DNA of 64,000 bases from Lunularia cruciata. Taxonomy: Eukaryota > Streptophyta > Marchantiopsida > Lunulariales > Lunulariaceae. Each line of letters begins with the position of its first letter. Position 1 is the first letter of the stretch. Where the stretch lies: contig OX419758.1 of the NCBI GenBank assembly GCA_948567375.1, forward strand, positions 35,841,001 to 35,905,000. Reading direction: 5' to 3'. Made by a program: the position numbers and the translations under genes. The notes under the pieces were generated by a model, which was given only the letters and a program-made list of their open reading frames with translations, searched no databases and had not been told where the DNA came from. This document shows positions 55,321-64,000 of this stretch, piece after piece.

Positions 55321-57470
55321 AAGTATCACTCTTGATCACAAATCCATCAAATCTTTCCAAACCATCTTGATTGTGATGATTTAGTCTCTCCCAAAAATAG
55401 CTCTTCACTACATAAAAACTTTGCCTCAAAATTATGTTCCACCCCTCCACTGAAGGCACAACTTCCTCAATCAAAATTGCTTCACATCAAACTACGCTAA
55501 ACTCATAAATGCAAAATACTATCAACACTACAATTCCTCTTAGATCTGTCAATGCATTGTTCCAATTGCACTTCACTCAAGATCAAACACATAGAATGAA
55601 GATCAAGGCTAAAAAATCCAACATCCAACAAGCTTACTGATTTGCACTTCAAAATTCTCCAAACACTGACAAATACACACACAATGTTGATACTCAAAAT
55701 TAAGCTCAAGCAATGAGCACTGAAATCAACACTTTGCTTTATCTATTCTTCAAAATTATGAGCACTAAACAACATAATACTGAAATGTCTCCTTTACATA
55801 AGAAGAACACTTGACAATTACTAACAAAAATACCATTTTCTAACAACTCTTCCTACTTGTAGATTTGAACTAACAATGCACCTCTTCATATCTACCTCTT
55901 CAAATCTCAAAATTGTTACTACTCTAATCCTATGTCTACTTCTTCCTCAGCTTCCAAACCCAAAGTAACCTCACGTACTACTCTATCCTCGGGTTTCACA
56001 ACTACTAATTCTTCTACCATTTCTAACACTTCTTGTTCTTGATTTACAATTCCCATCATAGATAGCCTTTCTAATTCTTTATCTTCCAACCCACTCTTCT
56101 CTAAAATCTCCACTTGTTACTCCAAAGATATTTGTACTCCTATCTCATCTACTTTGGGCTTTGCTTTTACATCCTTCCAAATTTTATCTATCTCTAACTT
56201 AACTAAATCTAATATAATTGTGATATTGTCTTCCACTTCCAATATCTTCCTATCTACATGAGTTTTGAGACTAATCAGCAAAGCATTTAAATCTTTATCC
56301 TTTGCATTTATTTGCCTTGTCTCCTGCACCAACAACCTTAACTCGTGCAATATCATTTCCAATCCTCACACTAGCTTTTGTACTCAACATTGTATTCATC
56401 TTTACTACGATCTTCTTTAGTGGCTCAAGCCTCATCCTTCTCTATTGCTCTTGATCTGCCTGCCAATCTTCCCTATGCATTGCCAGTTTTGCCTTGAATT
56501 TGGCTTTCACCGTCTCCTTCTCCTTCTCCTTCTGAACCATCTTCTCTTCCAGATTACAAAGTAATTGCCTTAATCTTTCTTCCTCTCTATATCTCACTAT
56601 CAATTCTCTTTGCCAAAGTTGCTTCTTCTCTTCTACACTGTCTATCACTCTATTGAGCTCTTGCTCCTTCTCTACTACTCTTGCCATAGCATGTATGATT
56701 TCTAATCATGAATCAACAAATTGTTGTTTCAAGATTTCATACTTAGCTATTTGTCTTTCTCTTGCTATGACATTCTGCTCTATTATTCTCTCTTTACTTC
56801 CCACTTCCTTCTTTAAATTCTCAATTACTTGGTTCTGTACTACTGCATCTACTCGTAGTACTTCCTTGTATTCCTCTCCTTGTGTTATGATCTTCTTCAA
56901 CTCTAAGTTCTCTTCTTCTAACTTTGCCAGCACCTACAACATAGTCTTTACCTCTGGATACTCCAACTGCATTTCTCTCTTCTTCTCCTCCAAGTTCATG
57001 AACAACGGACAAACAATCTCCCACAAATACTCTACTCCTCTTCTCTGATTCACATTGGCTTGCAGGCTTTTCTCCTTCTTTGCTTGACACTCATCTTCTT
57101 AGCCACAATCGCCTTATTGGAATGGATTCTTTGCTCCTTGAACTTCCACTCTCCATTTCTCTCCTTCTACTCGGTCCTACCTCACATGTTGCCTCTCTTC
57201 TAGAGCAAACATCTCTTTGAATGATCACCCTCTTCTCCTCCTTCTCTAGAACTTTGTCTTCTTGTCTTGGGTTATCTTCTTCTGCCATCTCCAGCTTTCC
57301 TTCTTCTTCCCTTGGCACTAGCTGCATCTCCACTCCATCTTCACTATTGCTACTTGCTTCACCATCTGCAACGTGAGTTTAGGTTCTTCCTCTCTCCCCA
57401 AGTCTTTTGACTTGTACTTGGCTTCCCCTTTTGATTCTTTGCCTGACAATGCAATCACCACCTGGTCCTT
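55321..57470 (-). repeat. Inverted segment of a family-L LTR
   Basis: Read on the minus strand it is colinear with L2 LTR from about 28560 to about 30730: acidic linker, coiled coil, stop, TATTTAAG region remnants and the 3' repeat. AAGGAC[C/T]TGGTGGT-type sequence occurs at 55307-55320 and, in reverse complement, at 57454-57470, so short inverted copies bracket the segment. Confidence 0.8.
55919..57333 (-). pseudogene. LTR-borne coiled-coil gene within the inverted segment
   Basis: On the minus strand: acidic and basic linker (57333-57091, ending SIPIRRLWLRR), then coiled coil at 57090-56442 (KKQLWQRELIVRYREEERL) and 56362-55919, ending EEEVDIGLE. Sequence is well diverged from L2, yet the C-terminal motif and heptad pattern persist. 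TAG, TGA and shifts break it. Confidence 0.78.
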
Positions 57471-58735
57471 TGTGAAAATTTTGATGGCCTAATCCAACCC
57501 TAATCCCTAGATATGGATCAATTCCTGAGCTTGGCTAACTTGTGAGCTTTGCAGACCCAGGTATACTTGATCCAAGACCCTGAATTCTCTATTGAAAGAA
57601 TTCACATGAAATCTCCTTACAAAGGTGCAAACTCTAACTAACAACAAGACTTGAAACTTTCATAAGGTATCTCAAACCACAACTTGGGGAGTGACCAAAA
57701 CTCAAAACCTGATCACTAGCTCTTCTCCATCACCTTACATTTCAAAAGGTTCAACTTCAATCAACCAGATCTGATTTGTCATTGACCAAAAACTGGAATT
57801 TATTGAGCTCAATACTGTAAGCACTTTGTCTACTTTCCAATCTCACTAACAAGTAGTAAAAATGTCTCAAGAAGCTTTTCTCAATTGCCTACTTTGTGCT
57901 CTAGGGTATGAATTCTCTCCCCCTTGATTCAATCGATGATATTCCTGCCATAATCAGCTCAAATTTAGTGATTTCTGTCTTCAGATTGAAGCTTGTTAGC
58001 TCCTCTTTCCAACCATGCTACTCATTCTCCAAATAGCCTTCCCAAACTCCTTTGATGGTCAAAAAACTCCAGACTTCTCTCTTGGTACCCAATCTCTTGC
58101 ACATTTGTCCTTTAGTCTTTTTACTTTTTGACAAATGGACCCCACAACTCCACCTTGAAGCTTATGAGCAAAAATTTAGGTATTCTCCAACTAAAGAAGC
58201 ACATATATTGTCAAGTCCCAAACATGCTCATAAGTTAGCACCAGAAGGACAATAGGATCTGGGTTTTCTATCATCGACTCCATGAATACTGCCCCAAAAT
58301 GTACCACCAACCAGTATCGTAAGCCATCACGGTGCAAAATCTGAAGCCTGATGAGAAAAGGATTTGGGAGTGGTACATTAGGAGCATGGGACATCTCATG
58401 CTCAAATGTTTCCTCTGATGTTCTACCACTCATGCATTGCTACAACTCTCACTCCAAACATCCTCCTCCCCCTTGAGACTCCTTGATTAAAACACCCTTT
58501 TTTCTCTCCACTCGCCCTCATCTATATTCATTAGAGCTCTCAAACATGATAAGATTGTAATACATGTGGCCAATCACATACATGTACATAGATTGCTTAC
58601 ATGGTAGCATCTCATCCATCGGATCTAGCATACAACCTACCCCACTAATGTGGAGATAAACTATGATAAGTCACTTTTTTACGGACTATGCAAACCACAA
58701 CATGACAATGTGTCATGCACTTCCATCCTCAAGGT
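57471..58735. other. Unassigned interval, possible leader of a family-S-like element
   Basis: No gag or pol similarity visible. A minus-strand ORF at 58191-58433 contains ESMIENPDPIVLLVLTYE, resembling AELMLENQDPFVYPVVHYD of the S2 leader ORF. That suggests a diverged element leader on the minus strand. I see no LTR, primer site or repeat that would prove it. The segment at 58434-58735 holds nothing I recognise. Confidence 0.35.
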
Positions 58736-59421
58736 CTAAATCTTCTCCATCTGCTCCCTTCTTTCTTCCTCTTGCTTTGCCATGGCTTTGCTTCTCTTCA
58801 CAAAATCCTCTGTCAGGCTCTCAATCTCCTTCTTCCTAAGCTCTACTTCAATCCTAAGTTAGGCTAATTACCTCTCTCCATGAATTAATTTTCTTCTTAA
58901 CTCCAAAATTTCCTCACTCATATACTACACTACTGCCAAATCATCTTTCAATTTTTAGTGATCCCTTTTCAACTCTTCTCTCTCTTCTTCTTTAACTACA
59001 ACAACAAAGGACAAACTACCTACAACAAGTACTCCATCCCATCAAAGACCCTTGAATTCTCAGATTCTTCAAGTTCTTCTCTCCCTACTTCTTCTATTGG
59101 AACTTTATTCCAAAGTCTAAACCTCCTCACTCTCAAGGGCATATCATCCAAGCTCTCCCCCTTCTCCACTACCGGGCTTACATTGCTTGTTTCTACATCC
59201 ACAATAGGAACACTCCTCCTCCATCTTCTACCCTTTTGAAACTCCAACTTTGGCTTGGCTTCTAGGGTCTCTTCTAACTCTATGTTTGGCAAATCTGGGA
59301 ATAGGATTCCTCTTCCCATACAATTGATTGCCACATGGAACTCTTGTTCTTTGTTTTTAGCATCGTCTTCACCTTGTTGTTGAACTTCCGCCTCACCTTC
59401 ACTTCCACTACTCAACCCTTC
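58736..59421 (-). pseudogene. Antisense fragment of the LTR-borne gene, third subfamily
   Basis: Minus-strand frame 59433-59020 contains EGEAEVQQQGED, a Pro/Ser linker with SLDDMPLRVRRFRLW, and FDGMEYLL followed by a stop and VVCPLL, matching the L1 LTR order (GEVEVQQ, EGVDYLS, VVC). Coiled-coil-like residues continue to about 58740 with stops. Confidence 0.7.
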
Positions 59422-60335
59422 TATGGTACCCACAATTTATTTTCCTTTCCTTTTGTTAGAGTTTTGAAGAAGAAGTGAGTAAAGAAGCCAAATTACAAAG
59501 AAATAAAGACTGGTGTGTCTTTGGAGTAAACCCAAAGAAGTTGACTTGGGGTTGTGAAATGGAAGTACTCAGATGGGGTAACAAAGAGACAAGTACAAAG
59601 AAGGGCATCTTTTGATTGGGAAGTGAAGGCCAATACAAAGACGGTGTAACCACCTTTCTATGTGGCAAGAAAGTACACTTCAAGAAAGGGTGGATGCAAG
59701 AGAAGAAGGCCTTGATAGTGACAAGAAACAAACACGTAGAAGAAGTAGGAGTTGATTTTGAAATTGATTGAAGAATGAATGCACTTTGGGGTAATATAAA
59801 ATTGTGATTGCATAGGGGGAAATTGAATATGTCAAATAGATATCTTGTTCCTCTGAGTAGTCATCCTATAGTAATGTGCATCAAGAAGCCGATTGAGAGT
59901 GAAATTTTTTGAAGTCCAGAAGGGGTTAGAGTGTCACATCCAAGAGAGGGGATATTTTTTTAGTGCCAAAGAACTAGACAGAAAATCATAGCAAAGAAGG
60001 CTAAGAACACACATGCAGTAGGGAGTTTCTCAATTTGGGGGTTAGATGTCATAGCAAGGATCGAGGGCTTGAATAGAATTCAGATTACATTTCTAGCATG
60101 GAATTGGAATTTTAGTTTCCTAGGAGTCATGGCAGAGATAGCTGCCAGTAATTGTGAGGAAGGCCTTGAAGTCAAGGGGAAGAGAGGAAATCCGGCTTGA
60201 TGGACTGAGCCAGATTGGAGGTTAGTATTGGGGAAGGAAGCAGGAGAGGCAACTAGGATCACTTTTTATTGGAAGTGTGATGCTGCAAAGGAGACTGCAA
60301 AAATCAAAAATTTGTTTTTCACCCCACTGTCGGGG
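59422..60335 (+). repeat. 5' part of a family-L LTR, third subfamily
   Basis: Starts TATGGTACCCACAATTT (expected TGTGG), sharing GTTTTGAAGAAGAAG with solo LTR 4526. TATAAAAT is at 59795-59802. It lies head-to-head against the antisense fragment ending at 59421. Similarity to other LTRs ends near 60335. Confidence 0.8.
60000..60335 (+). pseudogene. N-terminal fragment of the LTR-borne gene, third subfamily
   Basis: Contains LDVIARIEGLNRI, QITFLAWNWNFSF, RGNPA, WTEPDWRLVLGKEAGE and ITFYWKCDA. It agrees with both L1 (TFYWKCDA) and L2 (WRLVLGKEAG) versions. Cut off near 60335. Confidence 0.78.
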
Positions 60336-60930
60336 AATTTGTTTGGCCTCAAGAGTGCACCGGGCACCTGGCTGCTTGTGCTTAGTTGTCCTCGGCCTTC
60401 ATAGAACTGGCTAGCTCACGCGGTTTTAACTGTGGTTTTGGGACCTGACGGTTCCTAGGAGAGGCTGGATTTTTTACAAACAACAACTAGTATTTTATTC
60501 AGCTCAACCAGGCCAGACTACTGAGTTGAACCTTTCATATAGACGGACTGAGAGCTCCTAAAATGGAGCTTCCATGACACTAGTCACAGGTCAAACACAC
60601 CATCTGCTCAGCTCTACTAGACCTGCAAAATTTTCTTTCATGTCCAGCCTTCTCTCTCTTGCAAGGTCCTTCATTCTCTTGCAAAGAAACCCATTTTCTG
60701 GCCTGCACTCTCAAGGCCTTGCTTTCTTGCAAAAATTTCTCTCCTCAACCCTGCACTCCTTCAAGGCATACTCCCTGCCATTTGTTCATTTGGCCATTGT
60801 CATGCTCAATAGCACTTTTGAAAGTTTTCTCTCTCCTGTCACAGACCAAGGCCAGGCAACCTTTGAAAATCTCTCTTCAATAGTTCACTCCTGTCCAGAC
60901 CAAGCCTTGGAGACTCTCGCTCCTTCACTC
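60336..60930. other. Unassigned non-repeat interval
   Basis: A GC-richer stretch (60336-60540) then pyrimidine-rich sequence with loosely repeated CTTGCAAG and CTCTC motifs. I find no coding domain, LTR or RNA gene. Confidence 0.4.
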
Positions 60931-61030
60931 TGAACAGTCTCTCATTTACTTTGTCCAGTCCCTCATTTGCTCTGTCCAGTCTCTCATTTACTCTACCCAG
61001 TCTCTCATTCACTCTGCTTAGTCTCCCTTT
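60931..61030 (+). repeat. Short tandem repeat, 21-bp unit, about five copies
   Basis: Units of the form TGTCCAGTCTCTCATTTACTC, with substitutions, follow one another from 60931; the last is incomplete. Confidence 0.85.
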
Positions 61031-61455
61031 CATGAGAATTCTTCACTATTACATTTTCAACAACACATCCTCTACATTTGAAATTCATTCCATGTCCACC
61101 TCTTCACAACAAACATTCTTCATTCAAAATTTTCTCTCCTATCAACATTCTCACAATAAACATCCTTCTACATTCAAAATCATTCCTTGTCTAGCCAGAG
61201 CAACCCTAACACAAATCTACCCATGTCACTAGCTACTGCTCAGGGAAGCCAACCTTCAAAATCTCTCCTATCTTGTGCAAGGCAAAGTCAGACTCTCAAA
61301 TTTCTTCTCCTGCTCCCGCCCTAGTTCAGTCCTTCCTGCAGATTTCAACTCCTTCTCTTCTCCACTGTTCCAAATCAATGACCAAGCAAAACTCAAAAAT
61401 ATCCTGCTCCTGCAATAGCCATAGCCTCCACTCTCAAAATTTCCCCTCCTCCTGT
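61031..61455. other. Unassigned interval before the main array
   Basis: Pyrimidine-rich, AT-mixed sequence with words shared with the array (CACAGCC-like, CTCTCAAA). It may be decayed array units. No gene is visible. Confidence 0.4.
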
Positions 61456-63735
61456 CACAGCCCTAAGGCATCTCAAAAATTTACTCTGGCCCTGCAACAC
61501 TCTCACTCAACCTTTGAATTTCTTCTTCTGGCCCTCTCACAACCCTAAGGCATCTTGAAAATTCCTCTCTGGCCCTGCAAGACTCTTCTCTCAAATCTCC
61601 AAAACCCTTTCTCTCCTGCCACAGCCCTAAGGCATTTCAAAACTTCCTCGGGCCTTGCAAGACTCTCACTCAACTTTTGAAAATCATCTCCTGGCCTTGT
61701 CACAGCCCTAAGGCATCTCAAAAATTCCTCAAGCCCTCAAGACTCCCACTCAACTTTCAAAAATCATCTCCGGGCCGTGTCACAGCCCTAAGGCATCTCA
61801 AAATTTCCTCAGGCCCTCAAGACTCCCACTCAACTTTTGAAAATCATCTCCTGGCCCTGTCACAGCGCTAAGGCATTTCAAAATTTCTCCCTAGCCTGCA
61901 GCACTCTTTCTCAACTTTTCAACTTTCCCTTCCTGTCACAGCCCTAGGGCATTTCAAAATTCCTCCCTGGCCTGCAACATTCTCACTCAAATTTCCAACT
62001 TTCCTTTCCTGTCACAGCCCTAAGGCATTTTGAAATTCCTCCCTGGCCCTGCAACATTCTCACTCAACTCCCAAAAACTTTCCTCTCTTGTCACAGCCCT
62101 AAGGCATTTCGAAATTCCTTCCTAGCCTACATCATTCTCACTCAACTTTCCAACTTTCCTTTCCTCTCACAGGCCTAAGGCATTTCGAAATTCCTCCCTA
62201 GCTTGCACCACTCTCACTCAACTTTCCAACTTTCCCTTCATGTCACAGCCCTAAGGCATTTCGAAATTCTTGCCTTGCCCTGCAACATTCTCACTCAACT
62301 CCTGAAAACTTTCCTCTCATGTCACAGCCCTAAGGCATTTCAAAATTCCTTTTTGGCCTTGCAAGATTCTCCCTCAACTCCCAAAAACTTTTTTCTCTTG
62401 TCATAGCCCTAAGGCATTTCAAAGTTCCTCTCTGGCCCTGCAAGACTCTCACTCAACTGCCAAAAACTTTCTTCTCCTGTCACAGCCCTAAAGCATTTTG
62501 AAAATTCATCTCTGGCCTTGCAAGATTCTCACTCAACTCCCAAAAACTTTCTTCTCCTCTCACAGCCCTAAGGCATTTTGAAAATTCCTCTTTGGCCCTG
62601 CAAGACTCTCACTCAACTCCCGAAAACTTTCTTCTCCTGTCACAGCCCTAAGGCATTTCAAAAATTCCTCTCTGGCCCTGCAAGACTCTCACTCAACTCC
62701 CGAAACTTTCTTCTCCTGTCACAGCCCTAGGGCATTTTGAAAATTCATCTCTGGCCTGGCAAAACTCTCACTCAACTCCCAAAAACTTTCTTCTCCTGTC
62801 ACAGCCCTAAGGCATTTCAAAAATTCCTCTCTGGCCTTGCAAGATTCTCACTCAGCTCCCAAAAACTTTCTTCTCTTGTCACAGCCCTAAGGCATTTTGA
62901 AAATTCCTCAGTGGCCCTGCAAGACTCTCACTCAACTCCCAAATTTCATCTCCTGGCACTGTCACAGCCCTAAGGCATTTCAAAAATTCCTCAGTGGCCT
63001 TGCAAGACTCTCACTCAACTCCCGAATTTCATCTCCTGGCCCTGTCACAGCCCTAAGGCATTTCGAAAATTCCTCTTTGGCCCTGCAAGACTCTCACTCA
63101 GCTCCCTAAAACTTTCTTCTCCTGTCACAACCCTAAGACATTTTGAAAATTCATCTCTGGCCTTGCAAGACTCTCACTCAACTCCCAAAAACTTTCTTCT
63201 CTTGTCTCAGCCCTAAGGCATTTTGAAAATTCATCTTTGGCCCTGCAAGATTCTCACTGAGGTCCCGAAAACTTTCTTCTCCTGTCACAGCCCTAAGGCA
63301 TTTTGAAAATTCATCTCTTGCCCTGCAAGATTCTCACTCAACTCCCGAAAACTTTCTTCTCCTGTCACAGCCTTAAGGCATTTCAAAAATTCCTCTCTGG
63401 CCCTGCAAGACTCTCACTCAACTCCCAAAAACATTCTTCTCCTGTCACAACCCTAAGGCATTTCAAAAATTCTTCTCTGGCCTTGCAAGACTCTCACTCA
63501 CCTCCCAAAAAGTTTCTTCTCCCGTCACAGCCCTAAGGCATTTTGAAAATTCATCTCTGGCCCTGCAAGATTCTCACTCAACTCTCAACAACTTTCTTCT
63601 CAAGTCACAGCCCTAAGGCATTTTGAAAATTCCTCTTTGGCCTTGCAAGACTCTCACTCAACTCTTGAATTTCATCTCCTAGCCTTGTCACAGCCCTAAG
63701 GCATCTTGAAAAATTCCTCTGGCCTTCTTTCTCCC
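61456..63735 (+). repeat. Tandem (minisatellite-like) array, ~80-bp unit, about 29 copies
   Basis: The core CACAGCCCTAAGGCATTT recurs about 29 times. In the most regular part (62401-62641 and 63287-63607) starts are 80 bp apart; elsewhere spacing is 76-87 bp. Each unit continues with a C/T-rich stretch (CTCTGGCCCTGCAAGACTCT, then CACTCAACTCCC). Left units (61456-61860) form a variant type with AAAATCATCTCC. 80 is not a multiple of three and stops are frequent, so it is not a coding repeat. Confidence 0.95.
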
Positions 63736-63940
63736 GAAAAGTCCCCCCCCTCCCTTCCTTCTCGAACCCTGCTCTTCCTCTCAATACTTCTCTCTCTCAC
63801 ATTGGTCCTCCAAAAAAACCCTCTATCCCTTCCAGAATTCAACCCCTTTTCCAAGCCAACCTATTTCTTGGTATCTCTCTCTTCTTGTCCCAAAAACCCT
63901 TCATTTAGATCCCAAATCCTCTCTTCTGTCTAGTACTTTC
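63736..63940. other. Pyrimidine-rich interval after the array
   Basis: C/T-rich with a run of eight C near 63744. No gene or known element is visible. Confidence 0.4.
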
Positions 63941-64000
63941 TGAAAATGCACAGTCAATCTGCCGAGTCATGTTCCTTGTTGGCAAAGGAGATGACTTCAA
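63941..64000 (-). pseudogene. Antisense family-L gag fragment, running off the window
   Basis: The last 50-60 bases are the reverse complement of the gag segment coding EVISFANKEHDS (compare 11519-11570 and 31719-31770). The similarity fades at about 63941. Another family-L element on the minus strand must continue to the right. Confidence 0.85.

Noticed and set aside
1-60335. Endogenous pararetrovirus (caulimovirid) sequence
   Set aside because: The elements have LTRs, target duplications and integrase, and no movement protein, which fits Ty3/gypsy retrotransposons.
62203-63536. Plus-strand open frames of 65-80 codons across the tandem array
   Set aside because: The unit is 80 bp, so frames rotate; the ORFs are by-products of a repeat with few stops.
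61456-63735. Regular repeats resembling a CRISPR array
   Set aside because: Whole 80-bp units repeat, including the inter-core part; there are no unique spacers, and the setting is plant retroelement DNA.
1-64000. tRNA or rRNA genes
   Set aside because: I saw no cloverleaf-type or rRNA-like sequence; the tRNA-like words are primer sites next to LTRs.

Overview
This window reads as nuclear DNA from a vascular plant with a large, repeat-rich genome. I see no host gene that I can defend. Almost all of the first 60 kb is LTR retrotransposon sequence of the Ty3/gypsy order (gag, aspartic protease, reverse transcriptase, RNase H, integrase, in that order). Two families are present. Family L has very long LTRs of about 3.77 kb (ends TGTGGT.../...TTGTCACA), 5-bp target duplications and a primer site matching plant tRNA-Asp at 17 of 18 bases. 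Family S has LTRs of about 690 bp (ends TGTAACACCC.../...GGCTCACA) and apparent 4-bp duplications. Neither shows a chromodomain, and both look like the Athila/Tat (OTA) side of Ty3/gypsy. The species cannot be named from the sequence.

The left 48.4 kb is one dismembered family-S element (S1). Its left end lies outside the window and its 3' LTR is at 47732-48422. Five family-L insertions split it: solo LTRs at 1590-3958, 4526-6221, 20872-24648 and 24709-47476, and full-length L1 at 7019-20640. The solo LTR at 24709 is itself split by full-length L2 (27149-46140), and L2 by a young family-S element, S2 (36670-41952). S1 sits in the gag of an older L element (L3, 48423-53579). That gives five layers: L3 < S1 < solo LTR < L2 < S2. 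Matching target duplications support each L insertion.

From 53.6 to 60.3 kb there is scrambled LTR debris: a recombinant LTR, an inverted LTR segment and head-to-head fragments. From 60.3 to 63.9 kb the sequence changes character: an unassigned stretch, a short 21-bp repeat, then about 29 copies of an 80-bp unit. The last 60 bases are antisense family-L gag.

The most unusual feature is inside the family-L LTRs. Each full LTR carries a sense open frame of about 830-870 codons, separate from gag and pol. It has a conserved globular N-terminal half, an acidic and basic middle and a long C-terminal coiled coil. The frame is shared by both LTRs of each full element, by the solo LTRs, and by three diverged LTR subfamilies. 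Stops fall at different places in each copy and most indels keep the frame. This suggests an LTR-resident gene that was recently functional and is spread even by solo LTRs. No copy in this window is fully intact; the longest uninterrupted run is 605 codons at 28322-30139.
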